Source: Apoda limacodes (lineage: Eukaryota > Arthropoda > Insecta > Lepidoptera > Limacodidae). Taken from it: a stretch of DNA of 64,000 nt. The translations under genes and the position numbers were made by a program. The notes beneath the pieces were generated by a model that did not search any database, was not told the DNA's origin, and was given only the letters and a program-made list of their open reading frames with translations. Positions 44,786 to 56,297 of the stretch are shown in pieces. How positions within the stretch are numbered: the stretch's first letter is position 1; each line of letters starts with the position of its first letter. The stretch spans positions 14,023,092-14,087,091 of the forward strand of contig OX291554.1 in the NCBI GenBank assembly GCA_946406115.1, in the 5' to 3' direction.

Positions 44786-45219
44786 ACACACACAGAAACG
44801 GGAAATCTATTATTTTGAGTTCACATTGAACCTATTATTGAAGCTACTAGAAATAGCAAACATGTGTGATGAGAATCTATGAACATATAACCGAAAATAT
44901 TTTAACCGCGGTCGATTCGACTCCTTGACTGCTTGATGGTTAAAAGTCTACTTGAATTAAAAAAAGTTTGTGTGTGATGGTATAAAATAATTTTAGTTGT
45001 CTGACTAGCAGTAGTTTTTTTAACCAAGTCCCTTTATGGTACAAATTTCTAAGAATATGGTGGTTATATTTGTCATCCTGTGGTTATGTGACGATCATGA
45101 ATCAGTAACGATATTTTCCTACATTTTCATAACTTGATTTAAAATTTTCTTACGATATGAAGACAATAAGTAGAGAAGTCTGTTTCAGTTTAGTTATTAT
45201 AGTAATTTATACACCTAAT
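44786..45219. other. AT-rich non-coding DNA
   Basis: No feature is recognised. Confidence 0.45.
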
Positions 45220-45345
45220 TCAACCAAAATTCTGAACGGAATCGGGTGCGTGCCTCGACTCTCAAGTGGCATCAGTTAGCGTCACACGTTCCTAAAACCT
45301 TATCACCAAGCTAGTATACTGTCCAGCGGACATTTGCGCATTATA
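45220..45345 (+). repeat. Interspersed repeat shared with 3202-3340
   Basis: attcaaccaaaattctgaac, gcgtgcctcgactctcaa and ccttatcaccaagctagtat-actgtccagcg match the 3151-3410 copy. About 125 bp. Confidence 0.6.
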
Positions 45346-45599
45346 CACCTAATCGAATTGTTAACACATCTTTTTACTAAAGTTACTTTATTAATATCAT
45401 ACAGGACATTCGCAAAACAACACTTTATTACTAAACAAATAATGACACTGTCTTGCCAATATATTTATAATGTTTCGATATACATAAAACAAACAATATT
45501 TATTCAAATTCAAATAGGTAATCGTTTCTTTTGTAAATACATAAATAACATACAAAAGGTAGGGTACCTCCCCAAATTTTGTTTAAAGATTTTATTCTA

Positions 45600-46665
45600 C
45601 CACTTTGTCGGCTTGATCAATGTGTATATTTTTTTTGCTCGTCTACCCCATCGTGTGGGGTATCGTTGGATAGGAATTAAAAAAACATTGGCGGTATGCA
45701 AAGTTCTTTTTTTGATTTAGGGCTCCGTTTGCGAAATATTTAGCTTTAAAGTACTAATTTTTGTTAGAGGCAAGTCTCCCCCCCCCTCTACCAGCGAAAA
45801 TATAGTATTTGGAAATGTAAAAACAAAATAACAGTGGTAGTGCATATAATAAATTTATAAGGAAAACTATCACGGGTAAGTACACTTTAAAGGCTAACGA
45901 GCAATAGTCGACCAAATTATAAAATGTACTTGGAAAAATGAAATTTTCGTACAAATTCCATTAAAAGTTACTTATATGAAGTATGTACATCTGTCAAACA
46001 GGTATAAAATGTAAGTAAATGAACGATATTTAATTAAAGACAAATAAAATTATGACATTCTAAAGACTATTATTCTTAAATTTATAGTTACGTTCAAATG
46101 ACGCATTAAACTAGCCGGCGCGCTTGGCGCAACATCGAATCGAGCGTGTGACAGACAGCTGCGCTCATAAACGCGCAAGTTGTTTAGATGTCTCGAAGAT
46201 TAAGAACGCCTAGATAAGTTTGCAATTTTCGCTTTGAAAGCTCAATTTTTAATAATTTGATTTGATTATCAATTAAAAAACTTTAATTTCAATACTACTA
46301 CAACTTGGCCCTTATTAATGAATTTCACTTAATTATATTTTAAATGGTTGAACTTTTATTTTGCAATTATAAAGTCGAATTTATTTAATTAAACATTTTA
46401 AGCGTACGTACTCGTAACGTACCTACATGGGTACCTAACTCAACTCTCTACCGATTCGCTTACTACAAGAAGGTTTAAAGCGTGGGTTTTATATCAGCAG
46501 CGGAGCGATTTAATCTGTTTATACTACGTACCTAAACATTATGTCCCCCCCCCCTCCTAGCGAAACCGTTGTATTTGGCAATATTTAAACAACCTCTAAA
46601 ATGTTGCTACTACGAAACCCTATATTGCGCGTAGCCCGACACGCACTTGGCCGGTTTTTATTTTT
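45600..46665 (+). repeat. Broken copies of the TTAGGGTTCCGTA-type lepidopteran repeat
   Basis: Typical internal blocks of the family are present: tctaccccatcgtgtggggt-atcgttggatagg (45646), a head-like tttagggctccgtttgcg (45716), two C-rich blocks (45779, cccccccctctaccagcgaaa; 46545, cccccccctcctagcgaaac) and the closing acacgcacttggccggttttt (46646). The order suggests two overlapping or rearranged copies with unrelated DNA between. Confidence 0.55.
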
Positions 46666-47340
46666 AAAATACCAACCCATCAAGATTAAACAATAGTACT
46701 TTGTGTATTAACCATTAACAACATTAAAAAAATTGTGGTGGTAAGGAAAAAAATACTAACGAGAAGGCTTTAATGACTTAAGTTTGTAATTTCCGTACCG
46801 CCCATGTTATAAACTCACCAAAACACAATTTATGTGGCGGGAATAGAATTAGGAAAAACAACGTCAGATATCTAAATAATTCATGAATTAAAAGTTTTGT
46901 TTGAAGTTTAAATTTTAGGTAATTGCTCGCTTGTAGCATAAGTATTGCAGTATGCGCGTAGTTAGTGCTTTGATCAAGCTCAATATTTAATAATCAACCA
47001 TCCAGCTCTTATACATACTTGATAGAATAGGTGCGTTATTACCGATCGTGGGTTCCATGAACGCGCGCTATGCTTCGAAAAAAACAAATTTACAATGAAA
47101 CAGCCCGTGGGAGTAATTAAGGTCTTAGCACCCGCTTCACCTGCACGTAATGACACTGTTTACGAGTAAGTGTGATGCAGAACATTGTGTGTAACACGGG
47201 CGTAACTTTCTCCTTGCCACCCTTTTTACAAAATTTACTAATAAATCGGCGTTATATAATAAAACTCAATATATAGCATCTCATCAAAAAATCATTAAAA
47301 TCTTTAACTCAAATGAAAATATTTTTTTTATTAAAAAACA
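46666..47340. other. Non-coding DNA
   Basis: AT-rich with a GC-richer patch at 47030-47220 (cacccgcttcacctgcacg) that looks repeat-derived, but has no second copy here. Confidence 0.4.
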
Positions 47341-47775
47341 ATATGTAGCTTATTTGTATGGATCAGTTGGTTCCTCTATAGTATACTACATAAATACATA
47401 AATACTTCTGAAATAAGTTTGGTATCTAAAATAATTATATCATAAATAGTTATAAGTATAATTAATTAATTTTGCAACGGCAATAGACCGCTCTAAATTG
47501 AGGCTATCAGTCTACCGTTTATATGAGAAAAGAAATCATTTCATTTAAAAAAATATGTATTTGTATGGATCAGTTCGTTACTCTTTAATATAATAAAGAC
47601 GATACCTGTAGATAAATACTTCTGCAATGAGTTTGGCTTATAAATTATACCATAAATAGTTATATAATAAATTAATTTTGCAACGGAAATAGACTGCTCT
47701 AAATTGAGGCAATGAGTCTACCGTTCCCGGTGTTAGCTTAACTTTATATGAGAAAAGGAATCATTTATTACATCT
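47341..47775 (+). repeat. Tandem duplication, period ~218 bp
   Basis: atttgtatggatcagttsgtt, aaatacttctgmaatragttt, ttttgcaacggmaatagac and ttatatgagaaaagraatcattt recur in order in 47341-47551 and 47561-47775. The second copy has an extra 18 bp near 47728 (ttcccggtgttagcttaac). Confidence 0.85.
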
Positions 47776-48480
47776 TACGAGCTCCTTTACGTCTCCGCGG
47801 TTGCCAAGAAGCTAATAGAGAACAAATGCTTATGAAATATTACTAACTACGTTTTATGTTTATACTTATACGGTGAGAAGTTATTAAAAACGACAGTTTG
47901 ATGAATATTATACGTAAGCCCTCAAGAATTAACTAACATTTATGTATCATGTTGGATGGTGCTGTGAAATTTAATGAATGTGAATGAATGAAAATGTTAA
48001 TATTTTTTACGATATTCTTTTGTTTATTTCCTAAGGTTATGTCATAGATACAGATAACTGGACAGCGCTTTTCCTGACAAAAAAATGATCGCATAATTGT
48101 GACGGAGACGAAGTGAACCTGTCTCTTTCTAACAAAATGGCGGCCGTTGATAAAAAGAAAAAAGATACCATAGGTTATGTTTTTTTTACGAATGACTACT
48201 GCTGTTTGACTGATGCAGCCATTACTGCTCCACCGAGCTTTTGGGGCGAGAATCTGAAGAAGTCTCAGCCCATAAAGCACCCAACGCTCAAGGGCTCCGC
48301 GCGGGGGGAACCTCGGCTTGACGGGTCGCTCTTGGAGATGTCCCTTCCACCGGCGTGAGCCTCGAACCCAAAGGTGAGTCAGCGCCAGCCCATAAGTTTA
48401 CTTTGACTCTTTCTAAAGGACGACCAATTTTGTGAGGCTATTCCGCAGTCCATAGTACAGATTATAGAACTCCATGTCAA
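47776..48480. other. Non-coding DNA with a GC-richer island (48110-48375)
   Basis: The island carries an 82-codon open stretch including FWGENLKKSQPIKHP, followed by a splice-donor-like aaaggtgagt (48371). Neither part matches a family I know, and the GC-rich half looks like repeat sequence. A short host exon cannot be excluded. Confidence 0.35.
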
Positions 48481-48484
48481 TGAG

Positions 48485-48593
48485 TTATTTTATATGCTTC
48501 TGTAAGAATTTGGACTAAAAACACGTTGAATAATAGTAAAGCAAGGTTATTTCATATGCTTTCCTATGATTTTGGACTAAAAACATGATGAAA
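48485..48593 (+). repeat. Short direct duplication, period ~62 bp
   Basis: The block tttatatgcttctgtaagaatttggactaaaa-acacgttgaa (48490-48530) is followed by a similar ttcatatgctttcctatgat-tttggactaaaaacatgatga (48550-48593). Confidence 0.7.
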
Positions 48594-49238
48594 ACCAAGG
48601 TTTCTGCGTATGCGACTGCGGACTTTTAGTCCATATACAGATTTACATACAGCTCCAGAATCCACACTGGGCCCGTGTATTGGATAATGGCTCAAAACAA
48701 TCTCGCTTAAGGTGAAGGTAGGCTGTGCCTTAATAGTGCGGACGTATAAAGGCTGATAAGGATATCCTAAACCCTGCAGTTTTTTTATATTACCAAAGTT
48801 TTTTCTATAATCTGCAAATCACAATGTAGCCACTAATCTACATTTCAGCACCTGTTAGACATATATTTAATAGTCCACCTGGCAAGTTTTGGGCAGCAAG
48901 TTATTTGCAACAGCAAAAATAAACAGGACTGAAAGTTTAAAAGGAACCTGTGCACTAACGAACTATTTCTATGTTGTCTAACTAGCATTAAGTAGTTGGG
49001 ATCGATTGAGGTTTATCGGCTGCCAAGAGATTTATCGCATATTGTCCGTCGGTATCGTAATAAGAATATATTTTGTGTGTGTGCAGTCTTTTCGATTTTT
49101 TCAATGGTAACCTACTTAAGGTAAGTTATCATAAATTGTACAGAATTAATTGAATTAAAATTAAATGAATTAAATACAGAAAACGGTGTTAGATGGAAGT
49201 CGGTATTTTAACTTTTCATATTATCGAAACTCATTCAT
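48594..49238. other. AT-rich non-coding DNA
   Basis: No feature is recognised. Confidence 0.45.
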
Positions 49239-49480
49239 ATTATATATTATAAATGCGAAAGTAACTGTCTGTCTGTCTATATGTCTGTCTCTTACCTCTT
49301 CACGTTTAATCCGCTGTACCGACTATGATAAAATTTGGCATGTTGATAGTTTGAGTCCTGGGGAAGGCCATAGACTACTTGAAAACGTCAAGTGTAAGTC
49401 GGTTTTTTTCTATATTTAAGGAGTTGTCGTTGAAATCTTACACCGATACCCGAATTTAGGGCAGATAAAAGCTAGTATTA
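49239..49480 (-). repeat. Interspersed repeat, 'aaatttggcatg' type
   Basis: tataaatgcgaaagtaactg, a (gtct)n stretch, aaatttggcatgttgata, gactacttgaaaacgtcaag and the end gataaaagctagta match the copies at 38911 and 60711. Confidence 0.75.
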
Positions 49481-50872
49481 TATAATTTAAAAAATCTTAT
49501 ATTTTTGGTTATAATTATAGTCAAACATTACGTGTGAAATCATTTTTAAACAAAATGTCTATCTATCCGTTCGAATGTCATAATACTTAATTTTATTAAT
49601 ACTACAACGCTTAAATGTGATACACATATAAATTAATCTGAGATAAAATATGTATCAGTAAAAATAAGAGTACATATAGCCCAATATGAAAAGTGAGAAT
49701 ACTTTTTTATTTCCTCATAAAGTTGATTATCGTTAAAAAGGTTATTTAATTAAAGTGTCGCTGAGATATTACCCAGTGCATTTAGCAATCTCGTAAAATA
49801 TTAAAAAACGAAGATCTTCTTTTTTTTGTAATTTATTCAATTCTTAAAATTTACATTTACAACAGATTAAATCTGCAAAACTGCACAACAGTGTGTCAGC
49901 GGTAGTCCTCGTGCATAACAAGTATTTCCAGTAACCTTTTTTTATAAAAAATTTAAGTTAAATAAAATAAAAATTACAGTAAACTAAGTTTTGAAATACT
50001 AAATTATCATAAATAAATAAATTATGATAAAATATTATCATAAATGTACTAAAATTTGTCACACACATTACGATAGGATGAGATAGGTAAATATTTTGTT
50101 TCATACTGTATAAGTAGGTTATTAAGTTACTTGTACGTACGTTTTGGTAAAAACTATATTTATTCCAAATTCTATGACCTTTTTATCTGTTAATTTTTAA
50201 TAATGTACTAAATAAACTATTGATTCGAATCTAATTCTAATGATTTGACTAACTTACACAATAACGAATGCAAGGCATGCTTCAATGAAATTGCTTAAGT
50301 GTTGGACTCGTTAATTTTTTTTTTTTTTTCTCTAGGTAACTACTATATTACACTAGCTTAGCTAAACACTACTATACATATAGAAATAAACCGATAAGAT
50401 CATTATTTTGCAGTTATAATATATATGTGTTTGAATTTCTAAGCTTAAAAATCAAACATACACAGCAAAATTCTATATTTACAAGATCCTGCACAAACAT
50501 ATATACATTCACATACACAAATACATATATATATATGCGCCAAATGAAATGCGCATATGAAAACGTGCCATAAAAGACATTAGGGACATTTTGACAGGTA
50601 GTATTTTTTGTATTTTATTTTTATATTCATTTCGTGTTTTTATGTTTTTCCTTAAGTATTGCGGTAACTCGTTGATATAATTTGGTACCACTAGAAATAC
50701 TTTTAAAAATATGACGTCAAACTAAAGTAAAAAACTGCGAGATATAGCTGACTAGTTTATCTAAATCTTTTTCGGACTTAAACATCGATTATATTGACTT
50801 CGGAACTCTACACTAGGCATTAGTAGGCATAGTCCGAAAAACTCTTGACTAGTTTTCATAAATTACATGTGT
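49481..50872. other. AT-rich non-coding DNA
   Basis: Long A/T tracts and several tata-rich simple stretches (50518-50535). No gene or known repeat end. Confidence 0.5.
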
Positions 50873-51149
50873 ACTAGCTTTTGCTTCAGTCTCCAACTGC
50901 ACTGAATTCGGTTATTAGAGTGGAATTCCTACGGCAACTCTATGATTATATCACACAGTAAGGATTCGATACAAAGGACCGTCAAAAGTAGGGACGTCCT
51001 CATAATACTAAAGCTAGATGAGGTCGCACTTACCGCACGACAACCCAGTCTAGATGTTTTTCGTCGGAGCTTTGTATTTAATTCTTACTCTGAGATTATA
51101 TTAAGAAAGAGCGTAGGCCTTTCCCCTATGTCTCCACAACGGCCGGTTT
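50873..51149 (+). repeat. Interspersed repeat head and unidentified open stretch
   Basis: actagcttttgcttcagtctcc and attcctacggcaactctatg (50873-50945) match the head of the 43633 family. The following 51000-51145 has an open stretch (ALTARQPSLDVFRRSF) that I cannot assign. Confidence 0.5.
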
Positions 51150-51905
51150 TATAGTGGTATTAAAAAGGTGGCGAACAAGCTTGAGGTCCGCCTGCGATGG
51201 TAAGCAGCTGCCGCAGCCTACGGACGCTTGCAACACCCGGGGCATCACTCGCGCGTTGTAAATCCCTTCCTTCAAATATCCAATAACTTCTTTCTTGAAG
51301 AACCCCAAACTGTAGTCCTTAGAGAAAACCTTTGCAGGGAGTTCTTTCCGCAACTTAAGCGTTTGCGAGAGGAAGTTTGTCTGATAACAGGGTGCGTGAC
51401 CATTTTAGGTTCTTAGGTGTTGAGAATAATTCTCTGCAGTTAGCGAGCGGTGCGATGGTAAAAAGTAGCTTTTGGCATCATTTCAAGACAGCCCGTCGTT
51501 GAACAGAGTCCAACGGGCCAAGCTGGTATCCGGATGCACCTGCCAAGAGATGGCAGCAGTACTCTATATGGGGCCGGACTTGTGACTTGTAAAGCAGCAA
51601 CCTTTGCCCTAAGGTGGAGTAGTGCTTCATCTCGTCTTGCAAATGATCTCGGGACTAAATATTGCTGGTGATGTCAACACCACGGATGCGGAAGCTATTG
51701 GTGATGGTCAGGGGTGGGTTCTAGAATGACGGTACTTCAGTGAATATGGTTTTCTTAGCGGTGATCACTCAGATTTATGTCTTTTTAGGGTTGAAAAAGA
51801 CCAAGTTTTTCCGCCCCGAGTCAGAGACATTGGACAGAGTGGGCTCGATTTGAGACACAAGTTCTCCGCGTTTTACTCCACAACGAAACGAGGGATGTTT
51901 GTTCA
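51150..51905 (-). pseudogene. LINE RT C-terminal fragment (family A)
   Basis: On the minus strand this matches the 3' part of the 61347-63860 LINE, from GELVSQIEPTLSNVSDSG (51870) through the post-RT region to FFKKEVIGYLKEG and the non-coding 3' end (gcctgatgg-like ccatcgcaggcgg at 51190). Stops and frameshifts are common. One deletion removes the ALCVFYRLYNG region. The upstream end joins a different LINE at 51906. Confidence 0.85.
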
Positions 51906-52250
51906 CCTGATAGGAGGCCGTTCCACGCTGCGTCGTCTGATCCGTGATTGCCACTCGAGAACATTTCTGCCCCATCGAATATCGGTTCGACGAGCGATTT
52001 GGCTTACCCATTGCCACTTTAGCTAGCTAACTGCTTGAGCTATGTCAGTAACTTTGATTCTTCGGCGAAATTCTTCCATTCGGATTTTATCGCAAAGAAA
52101 CACCAAGCATGGCTATATATGGAAAGCCATAGCTCGCTGAGCGACTCTGAGCTTATTTAAAAAGCCAACAGTTAGAGACTACGTTTCTGTACCATAAGTC
52201 ATCACTGGCAACATACACTGATTGTAGACTTTCTTCTTTTGGCACTGAAG
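51906..52250 (-). pseudogene. RTE-type RT C-terminal fragment (family B)
   Basis: On the minus strand, KKVYNQCMLPVMTYGTETWS (52235-52175), KLRVAQRAMAFHI, RRRIKVTDIAQAVS and LKWQWVSQIARRTDIRWG (51990 region) are typical of the segment after the RT domain in insect RTE-like 'endonuclease-reverse transcriptase' proteins. There is a stop after FHI. It is joined without a spacer to the family A fragment at 51905, so the two were brought together by insertion or rearrangement. Confidence 0.8.
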
Positions 52251-52279
52251 TATATTAAACGAAAAGTCAAGTAAATTTC

Positions 52280-52500
52280 CACTAAAGCACTGGTAAAAGT
52301 GGAAATTTGGTGCAACGAAAACCAACTGGCGGTAAAACCCAGCAAAACAGAACTAATTATTTTTACAAACAGACTAAAAACCAAAAAAGCAATCGCCCCA
52401 ATTTTTTTTGGCACAAGTCTGTCTCTCTCACAGGAGGTCAAATACATGGGGGTAATCCTAGACAGCAAGCTGATCTGGGCCAACTACTTAAAGAGCACAT
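52280..52500 (+). pseudogene. Non-LTR RT fragment just downstream of the catalytic box (family C)
   Basis: VEIWCNENQLAVKPSKTELI, FTNRLKTKKAIAPIFFGTSL and EVKYMGVILDSKLIWANYLK is the region following the ADD motif in R1/I/Jockey-like RTs (the NPDKT- and YLGV-type blocks). It is open for about 70 codons and then meets unrelated LINE sequence at about 52505. Confidence 0.8.
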
Positions 52501-52505
52501 GCGCC

Positions 52506-52855
52506 AAAAACTAAAGGCCTTAGAAATGTGGTTTTACCGACGTATGCTCCGAATAAGCTGGGTTCATAGAGTCATGAATGAAGTGCTTCGACGTGTCAAG
52601 AAATCCCGAGAACTTATGAAAAATATCAATAGAAGAAAAGTAGCCTATCTAGGACATGTATTGAGACATGAGCGTTTTCATCTTTTCCAGACAATAATGA
52701 TGGGCAAGATTGAAAGGAAAAGACGCGTCGGAAGAAGAAAAATGTCTTGGCTCCGAAACATTAGACAATGGACCGGTATCGCCAACGTAGAAGAACTTTT
52801 TCGTCAGGCGAGGGACAAGGAGAGATGTGCGGAGTTGACGGCCAACCTCCAGTAG
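52506..52855 (+). pseudogene. RTE-type C-terminal fragment (family D) fused to the preceding RT piece
   Basis: LKALEMWFYRRMLRISWVHR, then VLRRVKKSRELMKNINRRKV, AYLGHVLRHERFHLFQ, GRRKMSWLRNIRQWTGI and the terminal ELTANLQ (stop at 52853) are the C-terminal domain of RTE-like RTs. It is uninterrupted for about 115 codons, and therefore younger than its neighbours. It is in a different frame from the family C fragment it abuts, so no fusion protein results. A related but different C-terminus lies inverted at 51906-52250. Confidence 0.85.
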
Positions 52856-53380
52856 TGGAGAGGCACCGCAAGAAGATTTTTTTTTTGAATTTGTTTAACA
52901 TGAACTGTGATTGCTTTTTTATCATGAAAATAAATTTATTTTATTTGCATGAGTAGAATCCAATATGTAGACAATACAACAAATGAAAACAAGTTACGAG
53001 CATGGCGAAAATAATATAAAGCCTATTTATATTCAGAGTAAAATATGAACGTTCATTTTTATGAAAAGTTACCTTTCGACAATCTTTTGTTTTATTTTAA
53101 CAGCAAACTTCCCTACATTTCTCTTAACTTGGTAATGCTTTCTTGATATGAAAAACGATGTTATTTGTAATACGTTACGTTATATTTACCGAATGCATGT
53201 TAGATATTAATGTATATATTATTTTTAGATAGTTAGGTAACACACATAGGTTCTTCTTAGTCAAAACTTTTCATTAAAATGTGTTTGTGTGATAGATTCA
53301 CTAGTTTACCTAGAAAATACTTTACCTATGCCTTAAAAGTGCTTGTATGAGCCTAAATTTTGGTAGGTTCATTTTATGAT
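52856..53380. other. AT-rich non-coding DNA
   Basis: Contains the 3' end of the RTE fragment, then nothing recognised. Confidence 0.45.
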
Positions 53381-53824
53381 TTTTAGGGTTCCGTACTCAA
53401 AGGGTAAAAAACGGGACCCTATTACTAAGACTCTGCTGTCCGTCCGTCCGTCTGTCACCAGGCTGTATCTCATGAACCATGACAGTTAGACAGTTAAAAT
53501 TTTCACAGAAGATGTATTTCTGTTCCCGCTATAACAAAAAATAATAAGAAACAGAATAAAATAAATATTTAAGTGGGCTCCCATACAACAAACGTGATTT
53601 TTTTTCTCGTTTTTGCTCGATATTGATAACGGCAATAGGTAGACGCTGGAAGTATTTACAGAATATTTAGTTATATATTCACTTTAAAAATAAATAATTA
53701 AATAAAAATAAAACAAATATTTAATGGGGCTTCATACAACAAACATGATTTTTTTTGCCGTTTTTATAGCTAACGGTACGGAACCCTTCGTGCACGAGTC
53801 CGACTCGCACTTGGCCGATTTTTA
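53381..53824 (+). repeat. Lepidopteran interspersed repeat, clean reference copy
   Basis: Head ttttagggttccgtactcaa, a (gtcc)n stretch, atgaaccatgacagttagac, two similar internal blocks (ggctcccatacaacaaacgt at 53576; ggcttcatacaacaaacatg at 53727) and end gactcgcacttggccgattttt. Non-coding. I used this copy to recognise the others. Confidence 0.85.
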
Positions 53825-54772
53825 TTTCTTATGCCAATTTATTGTTTTGAGGCAGATATAAGATGCGGATAGACAGGGAACTCTGTTAACTTTATCTTTG
53901 TATAAATTTTAATTTGAATTAAATACAAGATAGATACTTAGGTATGCTTTTCTTACCTGCCATAAAAACTCCAAAGGAGAGAGTAATATTTTTTTGGAAG
54001 AGTAGACAGGAGCTGGTAGTACCTGTATGAGATAGGTTTTACTGGATTTAACTTTACTATGCGTTTTAACTGAGTTGACGCCTGTCTGGAGCCATATTCA
54101 CATTGTGCCATTGTGCGTGAGTTACTACGGTGTGTTTTGTGCTCAGTACTAGTTTCTAACTTCAGCCACCAAGAGGACGCCTGACCCCGGTCCCGAGCCA
54201 AATCATTTGAACCGCATAGAACAATAACTTAAAAACCCTAAAAAAGACACTGCTAGTGTTATGTAAATAAAGCTGTTATAAATAAAATCGAAAAAAAAAC
54301 CTTACATAAAAATGAAAATACAAATAACCTACTAATAAACATGAAATAATTCAGTTAATAATATAAGTAATTAGAAATTGCATTAACTAACTTTTAAATT
54401 ATTTAATTATTGTTTTACCGAAGTGCCCATCTTTGTAATTAGAGTAGGGAAGACTACTCGGGAGAGTAATTATGCTTCCGAAAGATTTTTCTTTGTCTCC
54501 TCTTATAAGGGCGTCACATTTTTTGTTAATTACGACGTCCATAATATTTAAAAAGTCACGTCGTCGTTTACCGTCATTTCGCAAGATCACATTTCTTAAT
54601 TAGCATGAATTCAGGAACACGAAATTAAGTTCCTTAAATTTTCACCTTTAAGGAACAAAAGGTGTTTGTTCTTCTTTATCATTAAGTTTTAATAATAGGG
54701 GAGCTGCCAACGTAACAAAGAAAGATGAACATCTTTCCTAAAATAGAAAACTGTTTGACAGCTTTTTTTCTC
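53825..54772. other. AT-rich non-coding DNA
   Basis: No gene or repeat end is recognised. The 82-codon minus-strand stretch at 53953-54201 has no family features. Confidence 0.45.
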
Positions 54773-56130
54773 TTTTTAGGGTTTCGTACCTCAAAAGGAA
54801 AAAAGGGAACCCTTATAGGATCACTTTTTGGTCCGTCTGTCAAGCCCTTTTTGGGAACACGTGAAGGTATCACGTTAAAAAAACAATATTAAATACTAAG
54901 GTCCTTTAAAGCTATATTAAAATTAAGCTTCTAAGTCAACTCATTAAAAAAAACAAAAAACGGATTGCACTCCGGGAGTGCCGGCAGAAGTGAAACCATA
55001 CTCGCTATTTACTTCCCATCACTTCTTATCCATATTTATTTATTAAAAATAATAACTTTTGTTTATTTACTTTTTTGACGTTGTATATTTGACAGCTCAA
55101 TCTGTCATAGAATTAAAATCCCATATCCAACCTCCCTGTACTACTCATAATCGCCATATACTAAAAATAAAAACTAACCTAATGTAAATAAAGGTCACGT
55201 GTCCTAACGCGAGTGACATCTTACGAATTTTCGATCAGGACACGTGACCTGACGCAAGTTTAACAGTTTTTACCCATCACAAAAAAAGTGCACAGCGCTG
55301 CTAAAGAAGTTTTCACTTCAAAAATACGGCGGAAAAACGGCCATTTTTTTTGTCACATATTTTGCCATTCACAAATTAATCAAAACCAATGGGGTTGCCG
55401 TTATCCTAGAATCATGAAATTTGATATGAAGCAAGCAATCACAGATATAGGGAAAAATTTGTTAATTTGTAGTTATAACACATAAAAAAAAAGTTTGTCA
55501 TTCTATCCGTCAAGACCCTTTTACATTAGAACGCGTGGAGTTATTAGGATGAAATTAATATCAAATACAAGGTCTACGGTCCCTTAAAGCTGTAAACATT
55601 AATCTTCTATGTTAACGCAATACAAAAATACGGCCATTTTTGATGCACATTTAGATATTAAAATATTCACAAATAAATCAAAACCTATGGGATACTTCCC
55701 GTGGTCCTAGAATCATAAAATTTGACACAAAGCATTATTTATAGTTATAACACATTTAAAAAAAAGTTTGTCCGTCTGTCTGTCAAGACCCTTTTACTCA
55801 AGAACGCGTGGAGGCATCAAGTTGAAATTAATATCAAATAGTAAAATCTACAGGCATCAAATAGTAAAATCTACAGGCATTAAATAGTAAAATCTACAGG
55901 CATCAAATAGTAAAAAATACAAACAAATCAAGCGTCTAAGTCAATGTGAAAAAAAATTGCATTGTAAAGTTCGAAACACGATCATTTTTATCGCATATTG
56001 TGACACAAATAAATCAAAACCTATGGGGTACTTCCCGTTGACCAAGGAGACTTGATCTAATTATGGAAGAGCTATCTTCATACGATAAGTTTCCACGGAA
56101 CCCTCGGTGCGTGAGTTGGCCGGTTTTTTA
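54773..56130 (+). repeat. Enlarged copy of the TTAGGGTTCCGTA repeat with internal duplications
   Basis: Head tttttagggtttcgtacctc, end gtgcgtgagttggccggttttt. Inside, a module (gtccgtctgtcaagaccc-ttt, acgcgtgga, aaatacggcc, cacaaataaatcaaaacc, tatgggg-acttcccgt) appears about three times (from 54830, 55495 and 55770). The copy is about 1.36 kb, two to three times the usual length. Confidence 0.75.
55833..55920. repeat. 23-bp tandem repeat, nearly four units
   Basis: The unit atcaaatagtaaaatctaca-ggc starts at 55833, 55856, 55879 and 55902. The third has one substitution and the last decays. It lies inside the enlarged interspersed repeat and grew from its own sequence. Confidence 0.93.
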
Positions 56131-56297
56131 TCTATGTTTAGGTCTTAGTAAACTATGGCAAAATGAACGTTGGTGAAAAGCAAATTGTGTAAGACGTAGT
56201 TGATTTCGCATATACCTACTAACGTAAATCAAATAAAGTGTTGCAGGTACATTTTCGAATATTTTAACGGTTTACATATTACATTAATTAAAACAAA

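Noticed and set aside
45334..45720. 128-codon open frame in AT-rich DNA
   Set aside because: Composition is Ile/Phe/Tyr/Lys-rich as expected by chance. It overlaps ends of two repeat families and shows no motif.
48113..48358. 82-codon frame followed by a splice-donor-like site, possible host exon
   Set aside because: Half of it is GC-rich repeat-like sequence, and no homologous family or partner exon is visible. Kept only as a note in the non-coding block.
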